Origin: Citrobacter amalonaticus
GTDB taxonomy: Bacteria > Pseudomonadota > Gammaproteobacteria > Enterobacterales > Enterobacteriaceae
Length of the DNA: 64,000 bases
Reading direction: 5' to 3'
Assembly: GCA_028994555.1 (NCBI GenBank)
Contig: JARDVN010000001.1
Coordinates: forward strand, 1,984,001 to 2,048,000
In this document: in pieces, positions 9,768 through 20,338 of the stretch
How positions within the stretch are numbered: the stretch's first letter is position 1
Layout: each line of letters starts with the position of its first letter
Notes under the pieces: generated by a model
Databases searched by the model: none
Seen by the model: only the letters and a program-made list of their open reading frames with translations
What the model was told of the DNA's origin: nothing
Program-made: the position numbers and the translations under genes

Positions 9768-10192
9768 AAGCAGGACACGCCTTAGCCGCTTTGGTGTTGT
9801 CTCTTATCTCTCTAAATGCCTCTGCTACTATGTACGTAAATAGCGGTAGTGATAGCGATTACGTGTACTGCAAGGGTATTAACCCGGACGGCTCCAATAA
9901 GTTTGGCAACTGCCCCACAATGGGCAGACAGTTAGAGATTGAATCGGTTAGGGATGGTGTGATCCGTTTCCGTTTCTACGATATGGGCGGAGTTTTTCCG
10001 TGGTTTTACGCTAAGGTGATAGATAGTGATAACGGTGTGTACCGGGAACTAACCAGCCTTCCCGATAGCGTAGATGAAGCGCAAGATCTCCAGCTTACAG
10101 GCGACTATGTGATCATCAATCAGTACAGCAAGAAAAACCCCGCAGATAAGGAAGTATTCACGCGGGAAACGTTTTTCAAGATTAGCCAATGA
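9764..10192 (+). CDS. unknown exported protein, second gene of a coupled pair
   Basis: A 142-residue protein with a signal peptide (MKAGHALAALVLSLISLNAS, cleavage likely after ASA). The mature protein has two close cysteines (YVYCKGINPDG and FGNCPTMG) and a beta-rich pattern (RQLEIESV, GVIRFRFYD, DYVIINQYSKK). It overlaps the preceding gene by 4 bases (ATGA), a common arrangement for interacting proteins. No homologue comes to mind. The pair could be an inhibitor, an adhesin subunit or an effector-immunity couple, but nothing in the sequence decides this. Confidence 0.75.
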   Translation: MKAGHALAALVLSLISLNASATMYVNSGSDSDYVYCKGINPDGSNKFGNCPTMGRQLEIESVRDGVIRFRFYDMGGVFPWFYAKVIDSDNGVYRELTSLPDSVDEAQDLQLTGDYVIINQYSKKNPADKEVFTRETFFKISQ

Positions 10193-10206
10193 ATTAAATA
10201 GACATG

Positions 10207-10224
10207 CAAAACCGGGTAATTGCA
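10207..10224. repeat. right copy of imperfect direct repeat flanking the exported pair
   Basis: Partner of 9213-9230 (15 of 18 identical), starting 14 bases after the stop of the second exported gene. The similarity weakens beyond it, although both copies are followed within 20 bases by GTACA. Confidence 0.4.
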
Positions 10225-10368
10225 GCGTAAATAAGTACAACCGCTTTAAGTATAACCAAATCATAAAGCAGTAGCCTTAGGCAACAATAAGACCCACCGG
10301 GCTGAAATGGCCTCGCTTTTCTCTTATATCTACCCTCGAAACGAAAGGAGTGCACTTCGTCATCGTGC

Positions 10369-10560
10369 ATGGACACTTTCCTGAGATTGTCCTGTTCACG
10401 TGCGCTGGTTTTTGGCGAACAATCTTTACCGGACAGTGACCTGGAGTATGTCAGCGATAACGGCATACCTGTTGCCATCGTGCCAGACGCCGGGCATTCA
10501 ATGTTCTGGGAAAATCCAGCGGCGCTGGCAACTGTACTGCATGACATATTGAGTCAATAA
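10369..10560 (+). pseudogene. C-terminal remnant of an alpha/beta hydrolase
   Basis: The frame encodes the end of an alpha/beta-hydrolase fold protein: RALVFGEQSLPDSDLEYVSD, VAIVPDAGHSMFWENP and a final helix. The GHS motif carries the catalytic histidine and the segment before it the usual acidic residue. The N-terminal three quarters (nucleophile elbow, oxyanion strand) is missing. Nothing hydrolase-like is readable in 10193-10368, so this is a truncated gene rather than a small active protein. It keeps its own downstream terminator. The insertion of the exported pair upstream may have removed the rest, but that is inference. Confidence 0.7.
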
Positions 10561-10568
10561 AGATCCTG

Positions 10569-10601
10569 GCTCAGGCGCGCCGACACGCGCCTGAGCATTT
10601 T
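10569..10601 (+). terminator. terminator after the hydrolase remnant
   Basis: GCTCAGGCGCG pairs with CGCGCCTGAGC around a short loop, followed by ATTTTT, between the hydrolase remnant and the convergent speD. Confidence 0.85.
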
Positions 10602-10603
10602 TC

Positions 10604-11399
10604 TTACACGCCCGGGATATTGCGCCCGTAGTAAATCTCTCGCATCTCTTTCCACAGCGCAGCGGTGATCTCTTTGCGCTCCGCGTCGGTCAAGTCTTCT
10701 GGTCGGGTATGGAACATGTAGTGCTTAAGGTCGAACTCCTTAAGCAGCATTTTGGTATGGAAAATATTTTCCTGATACACGTTCACGTCCACCATGTCAT
10801 ACAGCGACTTCATATCCTCGGACATAAAGTTCTGGATGGAGTTAATCTCATGATCGATAAAGTGCTTCATCCCGTTGATATCTCGGGTAAATCCACGCAC
10901 GCGATAATCAATGGTCACGATATCGGACTCTAACTGGTGGATCAGATAATTCAGCGCTTTGAGCGGGGAAATCACGCCGCAGGTTGAAACCTCAATATCG
11001 GCGCGGAAGGTGCACAAGCCGCCTTCCGGATGGCTCTCCGGATAGGTATGTACGCAAATATGGCTCTTATCGAGATGCGCCACCACCGTTTCCGGTAGCG
11101 GGCCGGGATGCTCTGTTTTATCAATCAGTTGCGGATCGACAGGTTCTTCACTCACCAGAATGGTGACGCTGGCCCCCTGGGGTTCATAATCCTGACGGGC
11201 GATATTCAGGATATTGGCGCCGATAATAGAGCAGGTTTCTGACAGGATTTCGGTCAGACGGTTGGCGTTATAGAGTTCGTCGATATAGGCGATGTACCCA
11301 TCACGTTCTTCTGCAGTTTTGGCATAGCAGATATCGTAAATACAAAAACTCAGACTTTTGGTCAGATTGTTAAAACCATGCAGTTTCAGTTTTTTTCAA
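10604..11399 (-). CDS. speD: S-adenosylmethionine decarboxylase proenzyme, frame disrupted at the start
   Basis: It makes decarboxylated S-adenosylmethionine, the aminopropyl donor for spermidine. The proenzyme self-cleaves before Ser in [15 protein letters not shown] to form the pyruvoyl group. Most of the gene is open, but the 5' end is out of frame because of T7 at 11390-11396. With one base fewer it starts TTG at 11399 as [15 protein letters not shown], preceded by AAGGAGAAGAT, and gives the E. coli length of 264 residues. There is no in-frame ATG upstream. It lies directly downstream of speE on the same strand, the classic speED operon. Confidence 0.95.
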
Positions 11400-11414
11400 T
11401 TTCTTATCTTCTCC

Positions 11415-12281
11415 TTAGGACGATGCTGTCGCCAGCGCGTCTTGCAGATACTGAGGTAAGGCAAACGCTGCGGTGTGGATTGCCGGGTTGTAATAGCGAC
11501 ATTTCAGGCCGGAGGTACGAAAACGGGCCTGGATGATTTCAGTCGACAAGTGACGCAGCGCGTCATTATCCGTCGCCCAGGCGAAGGTCATAATGCCGCC
11601 GTAGTAGGTCGGAATAGCTGCCTGATAGAAACCGACATCACTGAAGTAGTGGCTGAGCTTGCGATAGCTGTCGAGCGCTTCGTCCTGCTGCAGGAAACAG
11701 ACGCCGTTCTGCGCGACAAAAATGCCACCCGGATTCAGGCAGCGCTTGCAGCCTTCATAAAACGCCGAGGTGAACAGGCTCTCGCCGGGGCCGATCGGGT
11801 CGGTACAGTCGGAGATGATCACATCAAAGGTTTTTTGCGTCTGGTTGACGAAATTTACGCCGTCATCGATGACCAGCGTAAAGCGCGGATCGTCATAGCT
11901 GCCGGCGTTGTGGTTGGGTAAATACTGACGGCAAAACGAAACCACGCCAGCGTCAATCTCCACCATGGTGATGGTTTCGACGTTTTTATGTCGGGTGACT
12001 TCACGCAGCATTGCGCCGTCGCCGCCGCCAATAATCAGCACATGCTTCGCATGACCGTGAGCCATTAACGGAACATGCGTCATCATTTCGTGATAAATAA
12101 ATTCATCGCGCTCGGTGGTCTGGATCACGCCATCCAGCGCCATCACGCGGCCAAACGCGGCATTTTCGAAAATGATGAGATCCTGATGATCGGTCTTCTC
12201 GTGATAGAGAACGTTATCGATGGCAAAGTACTGCCCAAACTGGTCGTGTAGCGTTTCATGCCACTGTGATTTTTCGGCCAT
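11415..12281 (-). CDS. speE: spermidine synthase
   Basis: An aminopropyltransferase that joins putrescine and decarboxylated S-adenosylmethionine to give spermidine; cytoplasmic, 288 residues as in E. coli. The N-terminal beta domain is followed by the Rossmann-like domain with [15 protein letters not shown] and the catalytic region [18 protein letters not shown]. The ATG at 12281 is preceded by GGAGG. Fifteen bases separate it from the speD start, so the two enzymes of the pathway are co-transcribed. Confidence 0.98.
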   Translation of the reverse strand: MAEKSQWHETLHDQFGQYFAIDNVLYHEKTDHQDLIIFENAAFGRVMALDGVIQTTERDEFIYHEMMTHVPLMAHGHAKHVLIIGGGDGAMLREVTRHKNVETITMVEIDAGVVSFCRQYLPNHNAGSYDDPRFTLVIDDGVNFVNQTQKTFDVIISDCTDPIGPGESLFTSAFYEGCKRCLNPGGIFVAQNGVCFLQQDEALDSYRKLSHYFSDVGFYQAAIPTYYGGIMTFAWATDNDALRHLSTEIIQARFRTSGLKCRYYNPAIHTAAFALPQYLQDALATASS

Positions 12282-12385
12282 GGGGTGATGCCTCCTTTGT
12301 TAACATCTGTGAAAAAAGGGCGCAACATCATAGCTAACAATGACCGTTGATGCACGGTCATTATTTCAGCAATACCGACGGGAGT

Positions 12386-12733
12386 TTATTTTACGTAGGC
12401 CAGCAGGCTCAGGGAATCACGGGCCAGCGCTTTGCATTTTTTGGCGACAGGAATACCGATACCACTTAAATCGCGATAGCTGTCTTCACCGAGGGATTTC
12501 ATATCGAAGGTGTCGTAATTGCTGAGGTCCCACTGGTTTTGCTGTGCAAAGAAAACCAGCGCGCGACGAATCTGTCCATTGGGTAAATTCTGGTAGCCGC
12601 AGTCGTTTTTCAGAAAGACAAAAACGGCCGTCAAATCGGCCATATCTTCGGCTTCAGATTCACTGAGCGCATAGCTGTTTGCGCATACAGCCATCAGGCT
12701 GCCGAACAACACGGTTCTGAAAAACGTCTTCAT
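12386..12733 (-). CDS. yacC: YacC, exported pilotin-like protein
   Basis: A 115-residue protein matching E. coli YacC. The start is at 12733 (MKTFFRTVLFGSLMAVCANS), giving a signal peptide; a longer in-frame extension to 12805 is not used because the signal would be buried. The mature part is helical (SESEAEDMADLTAVFVFLKN) with cysteines in NDCGYQNL and KKCKALARD. The family resembles secretin pilotins of type II secretion, but no secretion genes are in this window. It is read in the same direction as speED, upstream of speE. Confidence 0.92.
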   Translation of the reverse strand: MKTFFRTVLFGSLMAVCANSYALSESEAEDMADLTAVFVFLKNDCGYQNLPNGQIRRALVFFAQQNQWDLSNYDTFDMKSLGEDSYRDLSGIGIPVAKKCKALARDSLSLLAYVK

Positions 12734-12822
12734 TGCTTCTACCACTGCATCACGGAATATCAACGTTAGCATACTGGAGGCGAGGCGACGACTTTTATTG
12801 TGCATTAAGTGAGATCACTGAC

Positions 12823-12853
12823 TTGACCTTGCCGTAAGGGGAGGGTCTATGCT
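12823..12853 (+). promoter_or_regulatory. CueR-type copper-responsive promoter of cueO
   Basis: TTGACC (12823-12828) and TATGCT (12848-12853) are 19 bases apart, the over-long spacer typical of MerR-family activators. The spacer holds the imperfect dyad ACCTTGCC/GGGGAGGGT characteristic of CueR boxes. It lies 46 bases upstream of the cueO start, so copper-activated expression is expected. Confidence 0.85.
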
Positions 12854-12898
12854 CAAGAATTGGCTTTATTTCGCCTGCAGCAAAATAAGGAAATGATT

Positions 12899-14458
12899 AT
12901 GCAACGCCGTGATTTCTTAAAATATTCTGTGGTTCTTGGGCTCTCATCCGCCTTACCGCTCTGGAGTCGCACTGTCTTTGCCGCCGAACGCCCCGCATTA
13001 CCCATTCCTGAGCTTCTTACCGCCGATGCGCGTAACCATATCTCGCTGATGGTGAAAGCCGGTCAGTCGACTTTTGCCGGAAAAACGGCAACGACATGGG
13101 GTTATAACGGCTCCTTGCTCGGACCCGCGCTGAAGCTGCAAAAAGGTAAGGCGGTAACGGTGGATATCCATAACCAGCTTAACGAAGAGACTACGCTGCA
13201 CTGGCACGGACTGGAAGTGCCGGGCGAGGTGGACGGCGGGCCGCAGGGGATAATCCCGGCAGGCGGAAAACGTACCGTCACGTTTACGCCGGAACAGCGT
13301 GCGGCGACCTGTTGGTTTCACCCTCATCAGCACGGGAAAACCGGGCATCAGGTGGCGATGGGCTTAGCCGGTCTGGTTCTGATTGAAGATGAAGAGATTC
13401 ATAAACTGCTGCTGCCAAAACAGTGGGGCATTGATGATATTCCGGTGATTGTCCAGGACAAACGCTTTAACACGGACGGGCAGATTGATTACCAACTGGA
13501 TGTGATGACGGCGGCCGTAGGATGGTTTGGCGATACGCTGCTGACCAACGGGGCTATTTATCCTCAGCATGCGGCACCGCGCGGTTGGTTGCGTCTGCGG
13601 TTGCTTAACGGCTGTAACGCCCGTTCACTTAATTTTGCCGCCAGCGATAAGCGTCCGTTGTACGTCATTGCCAGCGATGGCGGGCTGTTGGCGGAATCGG
13701 TAAAAGTCAACGAACTGCCCATGCTGATGGGCGAGCGTTTTGAAGTGCTGGTGGACGTTAGTGACGGTAAACCGTTTGATTTGGTTACCCTGCCGGTCAG
13801 CCAGATGGGGATGGCGATTGCGCCGTTTGATAAGCCGCATCCGGTCATGCGTATTCAGCCGGTTGCCGTGAATGCCTCCGGTACGCTGCCGGACACCCTC
13901 AGCTCAATGCCTGCGTTACCTTCAGTTGACGGGCTGACGGTGCGTAATCTGCAACTGTCGATGGATCCGATGCTCGACATGATGGGGATGCAGATGCTGA
14001 TGAAAAAGTACGGCGATCAGGCGATGGCGGGCATGCATCATGGGCAGATGCAGGGACATATGGGTAACATGCAGCATGGCGACATGGGCCACATGAACCA
14101 CGGCGGCCAATTTGATTTCCATAACGCTAATAAGATAAATGGCGTGGCGTTCGATATGAACAAGCCGATGTTCGCGGCCAGCAAAGGTCAGTATGAACGC
14201 TGGGTTATCTCCGGGGTGGGCGACATGATGCTGCACCCGTTCCATATTCACGGCACGCAGTTCCGCATTTTGTCAGAAAATGGCCAGACACCAGCAGCAC
14301 ATCGTACGGGCTGGAAAGATACCGTTCGGGTGGAAGGCGGCGTCAGCGAGGTGTTAGTGAAATTTGATCATGATGCGCCGAAAGAGCACGCCTATATGGC
14401 GCACTGTCATTTGCTGGAACATGAAGATACAGGAATGATGTTAGGCTTTACGGTATAA
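12899..14458 (+). CDS. cueO: multicopper oxidase CueO
   Basis: A periplasmic cuprous oxidase that detoxifies copper. The start ATG 12899 gives a Tat signal, [20 protein letters not shown]. Copper-ligand motifs are [38 protein letters not shown] and the C-terminal [12 protein letters not shown]. The methionine/histidine-rich insert near residues 355-405 (for example [14 protein letters not shown]) binds Cu(I) near the type 1 site. Its 519 residues compare with 516 in E. coli. Upstream in-frame codons from 12860 are rejected because they would displace the Tat motif. Confidence 0.98.
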   Translation: MQRRDFLKYSVVLGLSSALPLWSRTVFAAERPALPIPELLTADARNHISLMVKAGQSTFAGKTATTWGYNGSLLGPALKLQKGKAVTVDIHNQLNEETTLHWHGLEVPGEVDGGPQGIIPAGGKRTVTFTPEQRAATCWFHPHQHGKTGHQVAMGLAGLVLIEDEEIHKLLLPKQWGIDDIPVIVQDKRFNTDGQIDYQLDVMTAAVGWFGDTLLTNGAIYPQHAAPRGWLRLRLLNGCNARSLNFAASDKRPLYVIASDGGLLAESVKVNELPMLMGERFEVLVDVSDGKPFDLVTLPVSQMGMAIAPFDKPHPVMRIQPVAVNASGTLPDTLSSMPALPSVDGLTVRNLQLSMDPMLDMMGMQMLMKKYGDQAMAGMHHGQMQGHMGNMQHGDMGHMNHGGQFDFHNANKINGVAFDMNKPMFAASKGQYERWVISGVGDMMLHPFHIHGTQFRILSENGQTPAAHRTGWKDTVRVEGGVSEVLVKFDHDAPKEHAYMAHCHLLEHEDTGMMLGFTV

Positions 14459-14460
14459 AA

Positions 14461-14560
14461 ATGCCGGGGCGCTTCGCTTATCAGGCCTGGGTTTATATAT
14501 CTTTGTAGGCCGGATAAGGCGTAGCCGCCATCCGGCAATATGCCCGGTTTTTACCGGGCA
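14461..14560. repeat. REP/BIME element between cueO and gcd
   Basis: A partial REP unit (ATGCCGGGGCGCTTCGC...) is followed by a full unit, TAGGCCGGATAAGGCGTAGC with its ATCCGGCA arm, and then by the hairpin TGCCCGG-TTTTTA-CCGGGCA. They lie between convergent genes and probably serve as transcript ends for both. Confidence 0.85.
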
Positions 14561-14566
14561 ATATGA

Positions 14567-16958
14567 TTATTTCGCGTCGTCAGGCAATGCGTAAGCGACG
14601 ATATAATCGCCCATCTTCGTACCAAATGAGCCGTGGCCCCCGGCTGAAATGACCACATACTGTTTACCGTTAACCTCATAGGTCATCGGCGTCGCTTGTC
14701 CGCCTGCCGGCAAACGGCCTTGCCACAGTTTCTCACCGTTGCTCATGTTATAGGCACGCAGGTAGTTATCCGCCGTAGCGGCAATAAACAGCACGTTGCC
14801 TGCCGTTGAGATAGGACCACCCAGCATCGGCATCCCCATGTTGAACGGTACCGGAACTGGCATCGGGAACGGCATGCTGTCCTGCGGTGTACCAATGCGC
14901 TTTTTCCACACCACTTCGTTGGTTTTTAAATCCAGTGCAGAGATATAACCCCATGCCGGTTGCTTACACGGCAGACCAAACGGTGACAGGAATGGGTTCA
15001 GGGTGACGCCAAACGGCACGCCGTACTGCGGCTGAATACCGGATTCGGTGCCCGTGCCTTTTGCCTCTTTCGGCTGTTCCATCGGATTACCTGGCCCACG
15101 CGGGATCAGCTTAGAAACAAACGGCAGCGCCATCGGATTGGCAATCGCCACCTGACGGTTCGGATCGACTGAGATTCCGCCCCATTCGAACATTCCAAGA
15201 TTGCCCGGGAACACCAGCGTGCCCTGCTCAGACGGCGGGGTGAAGATGCCTTCATAGCGCATCTGGTGGAACATCACACGGCACACCAGTTGGTCGAACA
15301 TGGTGGCGCCCCACATATCCGCTCCGGTCAGATCTTTCTTCGGACGGAAGCTTAACTCGGAGAACGGCTGCGTTTTCGTGACGTAATCGCCTTTCGCCGC
15401 ACCTTGCGGAACCGGTTTTTCCGGCGCCGGAACCACCAGTTCACCGTTACGACGGTCGAGAACAAAGATATTGCCGGTTTTTGCCGGTGCATAGATGACC
15501 GGGACTTTCTCACCTTTGACGGTGATATCCGCCAGCGTCGGTTGAGAAGGCATATCCATATCCCACAGATCGTGGTGAACGGTCTGATAGCTCCAGGCCA
15601 GCTTACCGGTCGTCGCATTTAGCGCCAGAATCGAGCTGGCATAGCGTTCCTGCTCTGGCGTACGGTTCCCCCCCCAGATATCCGGCGTGGTCACGCCCAT
15701 TGGCAGATAGACCAGATCCAGTTTCGCATCGTAGGCAGCAGGAGCCCAGGAGTTCGGCGAGTTAAAGGTAAAAGAGTGCTCATCGGAAGGGATTGCATTC
15801 GGATCTTTCGCGCCCGGATCGAACGCCCACAGCAGTTTGCCGTTATTGACGTCAAAACCACGGATTACCCCTGACGTTTCGCGCGTCGAGAAGTTATCCG
15901 TTACCGAACCGGCAATCACGATAGTTTTATCAGTGATGATCGGCGGTGACGTGGGTTCATACAGACCCGGCGTGGTGTCCGGCATGTTGGTCTGCAGATT
16001 CAGAATACCTTTGTTGGCAAAGGTTTCACACAGCTTGCCGGTTTCGGCGTTCACTGCAAACAGACGACCATCGTTCACCGGCAGGATGATGCGGCGTGGA
16101 CAATCGGCAACCACTTCCGGGGAAGCGTTATCGGCTTTCGCTTCATGGTACGACACGCCGCGACAGGTCACGTGCTGGAAGCTGGTATTGGTATTGAGTT
16201 GCGGATCGAAATGCCACTTCTCTTTACCGGTAGCGGCATCCAGTGCGAACAGCCGCTGGTGGGCGGTACAGAGATACAGCGTATCGCCAACCTTAATCGG
16301 CGTCACTTCATTGGTGATTTCACCTGGATCGTTCGGCTGCTTCAGATCGCCGGTACGGAATACCCACGCTTCTTTCAGGTTGTGGACGTTATCGGCGTTG
16401 ATCTGCTTGAGCGGCGAGAAGCGTTGGCCTTCCTGATTACGGCCATACGCAGGCCAGTCGTTATCCGAAACGGTGGAAATAGGTTCGGCCGGTGTGGCGT
16501 CTGCGCTCAGCGTACCGTTGATCTCCTGCGGATCATTAAAGCCCGCCCAGGTGAGGATCCCGCCGCTAATCAGCAGGGCGACAACCAGTGCAGCCACGGC
16601 GCCGCGAGAGGGGGACGACCAGGCGATGCCAGACAAACGGCAAAATCAGCCAGATGCCGAAGAAGACCAGGATGTCACTGCGCGGCGTCAGCGCCCAGAA
16701 ATCGAAGCCAACTTCCCAGACGCCCCAGATCAGGGTGGCGAGGAGCAGGGCGGCGTAGAGCCAGAGCGCGGAACGTTTGCTGCGCCAGAGCAATACGGCA
16801 ACGCCCAGCATCACCAGTCCTGCAATCGGATAGTACCAGGAGCCGCCTATGGCGACCAGCCAGCCTCCACCGATCAGAAGATAAAGCCCGCATAGCGCTG
16901 CAAAGAGGGCCGTTAGCGTCACGAGTAACCGTGGCGAACGTGCGTTGTTATCTGCCAT
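14567..16958 (-). CDS. gcd: quinoprotein glucose dehydrogenase, one frame disruption
   Basis: A membrane-bound PQQ-dependent enzyme that oxidises glucose to gluconolactone in the periplasm and passes electrons to ubiquinone. The N-terminal 150 residues (MADNNARSPRLLVTLTALFA) form five membrane segments. The rest is the eight-bladed PQQ propeller, with DWPAYGRNQEGQRFSPL, YEPTSPPIITDKTIV, WDMDMPSQPTL and the C-terminal GGQATPMTYEVNGKQYVVIS. G5 at 16610-16614 has one base too many (FVWHRLVVP|SRGAVAALV). Corrected, the protein has 796 residues, the E. coli length. Confidence 0.97.
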
Positions 16959-17163
16959 AAAAATACACCATCTCAATTTGTTAATTTTTTAGTAGCAATT
17001 AATTATAGGATTTAACATGTGTGATCGTCATCACAAAATGAGCTTTATTAAGAGATGCCGCGAATAAATGCTTTTACTGGTATACTGCGTGCCTTGCGCT
17101 TAGATGCTGACTTATCAAGAGCAGGCATTGAGTGATTTGTTTTTAAATCATATGGTTAGAGAT

Positions 17164-17700
17164 ATGAAACATACTGTAGAAGTCATGATCCCCGAAGCGG
17201 AGATCAAAGCGCGTATCGCCGAACTGGGTCGTCAGATTACTGAGCGTTATAAAGACAGCGGCAGTGATATGGTGCTGGTGGGTCTGCTACGTGGCTCATT
17301 CATGTTTATGGCGGACCTGTGCCGTGAAGTCCAGGTATCTCATGAAGTCGATTTTATGACCGCCTCCAGCTACGGTAGCGGCATGTCCACCACGCGTGAT
17401 GTGAAAATCCTCAAAGATCTCGACGAAGACATTCGCGGTAAAGACGTGCTGATTGTGGAAGACATTATCGACTCCGGTAATACGTTGTCGAAAGTGCGTG
17501 AGATCCTGAGCCTGCGTGAGCCAAAATCACTGGCGATTTGTACGTTGCTGGATAAACCCTCTCGTCGTGAAGTGAATGTGCCGGTCGAATTTGTCGGCTT
17601 CTCTATTCCGGATGAGTTTGTGGTCGGCTACGGTATTGATTACGCCCAGCGCTATCGCCATCTGCCGTATGTCGGCAAAGTGGTCTTACTCGATGAGTAA
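17164..17700 (+). CDS. hpt: hypoxanthine phosphoribosyltransferase
   Basis: This purine-salvage enzyme converts hypoxanthine (and more weakly guanine) plus PRPP to the nucleotide. It has 178 residues starting [20 protein letters not shown] at 17164; the in-frame extension to 17104 lacks support. The PRPP-binding loop is [15 protein letters not shown], and the purine-specific end is [18 protein letters not shown]. It is divergent from gcd and followed by a terminator. Confidence 0.97.
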   Translation: MKHTVEVMIPEAEIKARIAELGRQITERYKDSGSDMVLVGLLRGSFMFMADLCREVQVSHEVDFMTASSYGSGMSTTRDVKILKDLDEDIRGKDVLIVEDIIDSGNTLSKVREILSLREPKSLAICTLLDKPSRREVNVPVEFVGFSIPDEFVVGYGIDYAQRYRHLPYVGKVVLLDE

Positions 17701-17702
17701 GC

Positions 17703-17737
17703 GTAAAAAAAGCCGGGATAACCCGGCTTTGACTGGA
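17703..17737. terminator. bidirectional terminator between hpt and can
   Basis: AAAAAAAGCCGGG-ATAA-CCCGGCTTT is a strong hairpin with A and T tracts on its two sides, placed between convergent genes. Confidence 0.85.
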
Positions 17738-17765
17738 TACATCCCCGGTACATGACCGGGGATTT

Positions 17766-18428
17766 TTATTTATGGTTGATGTGTTTCTGGCTGAGGTTAG
17801 ACACGCCCTGGCGATAACGCTGTTCAAGCGTGGCGCGACTGGTCGCGGTCACTTCCAGATCGCGCAGTAGTCCGTCGTGAATACCGTAGGCCCAGCCGTG
17901 GATAGTCACTTTCTGACCCCGTTTCCAGGCTGACTGCATGATGGTAGAGTGGCCCAGGTTGTATACCTGCTCCATCACGTTCAGTTCACACAGCGTATCC
18001 ATACGGCGCTCTTGCGGCATTTCACCCAGCAATGAGCTATGTTTGAACCAGATATCACGGATATGCAGCAGCCAGTTGTCGATGAGCCCCAGTTCAGGAT
18101 TATCGACCGCTGCCTGTACGCCGCCACACCCGTAGTGCCCACAGATAATAATGTGTTCAACTTCGAGGACATCAACGGCATACTGAACAACGGAGAGGCA
18201 GTTGAGATCGGTGTGGATAACCAGGTTGGCCACATTACGGTGGACAAACAATTCGCCCGGTTCAAGACCGGTTAAACGTTCTGCGGGAACGCGACTGTCG
18301 GAACATCCAATCCATAGAAAGCGCGGTTTCTGCGCTTGCGCCAGTTTCTCAAAAAATCCGGAATCCTCTTCCACCAGCATTTTTGACCATAGTGCATTGT
18401 TGCTGATGAGTGTATCTATGTCTTTCAT
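17766..18428 (-). CDS. can: beta-class carbonic anhydrase 2
   Basis: It interconverts CO2 and bicarbonate in the cytoplasm to supply bicarbonate for carboxylations. It has 220 residues, starting [20 protein letters not shown] at 18428. Zinc ligands are visible in [12 protein letters not shown] (Cys, Asp) and [13 protein letters not shown] (His, Cys). The final residues [11 protein letters not shown] match the family. It is divergent from yadG. Confidence 0.98.
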   Translation of the reverse strand: MKDIDTLISNNALWSKMLVEEDSGFFEKLAQAQKPRFLWIGCSDSRVPAERLTGLEPGELFVHRNVANLVIHTDLNCLSVVQYAVDVLEVEHIIICGHYGCGGVQAAVDNPELGLIDNWLLHIRDIWFKHSSLLGEMPQERRMDTLCELNVMEQVYNLGHSTIMQSAWKRGQKVTIHGWAYGIHDGLLRDLEVTATSRATLEQRYRQGVSNLSQKHINHK

Positions 18429-18536
18429 GGAGGTTAACGACCTGTAACCAAATAAGTGCGTTGGGCTAATATAGGGCAACTCCGGGATTATTTAAACCAC
18501 ATATAAAGTGTAAGTACGTAAGGTAAGTAAAAATTT

Positions 18537-19465
18537 ATGACCATTGCACTGGAACTTCAACAACTTAAAAAAACCTATCCCGGCGGCGTTCAGGCGCTTC
18601 GCGGGATAGATTTACAGGTCGAAGCGGGGGGATTTTTACGCGCTTTTAGGGCCTAACGGGGCAGGCAAGTCGACCACCATCGGCATTATCAGCTCGCTGG
18701 TGAATAAATCGTCCGGGCGCGTCAGCGTCTTTGGCTACGATCTTGAGAAAGATGTCGTTAACGCCAAACGTCAGCTCGGGCTGGTGCCGCAGGAATTTAA
18801 CTTCAACCCGTTTGAGACCGTACAACAGATTGTGGTGAATCAGGCGGGCTACTATGGCGTTGAGCGTAAAGAGGCAATTGAGCGTAGCGAAAAGTATTTA
18901 AAACAGCTCGATCTTTGGGAAAAACGCAACGAACGTGCGCGGATGTTGTCCGGCGGGATGAAGCGCCGTCTGATGATTGCCCGCGCGCTGATGCACGAAC
19001 CGAAATTGCTGATCCTTGATGAACCGACTGCGGGAGTGGATATTGAACTTCGCCGCTCGATGTGGGGGGTTTTTGAAGGATTTAAACGATAAAGGCACCA
19101 CGATCATTCTCACCACGCACTACCTGGAAGAGGCGGAAATGCTCTGCCGTAATATCGGGATTATTCAGCACGGCGAGCTGGTCGAAAATACTTCGATGAA
19201 AAACCTGCTTTCTAAACTCAAATCCGAAACCTTTATTCTCGATTTGGCGGCGAAAAGCCCGTTGCCGAAGCTGGAGGGTTATCAGTACCGGCTGGTGGAC
19301 ACCTCAACGCTGGAAGTGGAGGTGCTGCGCGAGCAAGGGATTAACAGCGTCTTTAGCCAGCTTAGCGAACAGGGGATTCAGGTGCTAAGTATGCGTAACA
19401 AAGCGAACCGCCTTGAGGAGCTGTTTGTGTCACTGGTTCATGAAAAACAAGGAGATCGCGCATGA
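18537..19465 (+). CDS. yadG: ABC transporter ATP-binding subunit YadG, two frame disruptions
   Basis: The ATPase half of a predicted ABC-2 type exporter. It starts MTIALELQQLKKTYPGGVQA at 18537. It has Walker A (GPNGAGKSTT), signature (LSGGMKRRLMIARAL), Walker B (LLILDEPTAGVD) and the H-loop in ILTTHYLEEAE. Extra G residues in G6 18626-18631 (VEAG|DFYALLGPN) and G6 19064-19069 (RRSMWG|FLKDLND) break it into three frames. Corrected, it has 308 residues as in E. coli. It overlaps yadH by 4 bases. Substrate unknown. Confidence 0.95.
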
Positions 19466-20232
19466 TGCAGCTTTACTGGGTCGCGTTAAAAAGCATCTGG
19501 GCGAAAGAGATCAACCGCTTTATGCGGATCTGGATCCAGACGCTGGTGCCGCCGGTCATTACCATGACGCTCTATTTTATTATCTTCGGTAATCTGATTG
19601 GTTCCCGCATTGGCGAGATGCACGGTTTTAGCTACATGCAGTTTATCGTGCCGGGGCTTATCATGATGGCGGTGATCACCAACGCATACGCGAATGTCGC
19701 CTCGTCTTTTTTTAGCGCCAAGTTCCAGCGCAACATTGAAGAGCTGCTGGTGGCCCCCGTACCGACGCACGTTATTATTGCCGGGTTTGTTGGCGGTGGT
19801 GTGGCGCGCGGACTGTGTGTCGGAGTTCTGGTCACGTCGATTTCGCTGTTCTTTGTCCCGTTCCAGGTGCATTCGTGGGTTTTTGTCGCGCTGACGCTGG
19901 TGTTGACCGCCATTCTGTTCTCCCTGGCGGGTCTGTTGAACGCGGTATTTGCGAAAACCTTTGACGACATCAGCCTGATCCCGACTTTTGTCCTGACACC
20001 GTTGACCTACCTCGGTGGAGTGTTTTACTCGCTGACGCTGCTGCCGCCGTTCTGGCAGGGCTTGTCGCAACTGAACCCCATCGTCTACATGATCAGCGGT
20101 TTTCGCTACGGCTTCCTCGGCATTCACGATGTGCCGCTGGTGACGACATTTGGCGTGCTGGTGGTCTTTATTGTGGCGTTCTATCTGCTGTGCTGGTCTT
20201 TAATCCAGCGTGGGCGTGGCTTACGTAGTTAA
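19462..20232 (+). CDS. yadH: ABC-2 type permease YadH
   Basis: The membrane partner of YadG, 256 residues, with about six membrane segments and the ABC-2 family motif region (VPGLIMMAVITNAYANVASS, NPIVYMISGFRYGFLG). The start ATG at 19462 overlaps the yadG stop, so the two subunits are translationally coupled. The exported substrate is not known in E. coli either. Confidence 0.96.
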   Translation: MMQLYWVALKSIWAKEINRFMRIWIQTLVPPVITMTLYFIIFGNLIGSRIGEMHGFSYMQFIVPGLIMMAVITNAYANVASSFFSAKFQRNIEELLVAPVPTHVIIAGFVGGGVARGLCVGVLVTSISLFFVPFQVHSWVFVALTLVLTAILFSLAGLLNAVFAKTFDDISLIPTFVLTPLTYLGGVFYSLTLLPPFWQGLSQLNPIVYMISGFRYGFLGIHDVPLVTTFGVLVVFIVAFYLLCWSLIQRGRGLRS

Positions 20233-20239
20233 CCGTTTT

Positions 20240-20268
20240 CACCCTCTTCTCTGTGCGAGGAGAGGGTG
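20240..20268 (+). terminator. hairpin after yadH
   Basis: CACCCTCT and AGAGGGTG form a perfect 8-base stem just after yadH. No T tract follows, so it may be an mRNA-stabilising stem or a weak terminator. Confidence 0.5.
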
Positions 20269-20338
20269 ATTGTTGACCATTGTCATCATTCTCAATTTGT
20301 CACTCTGATAAACTACTTGCCTGCTAATGAGGTGAGAA

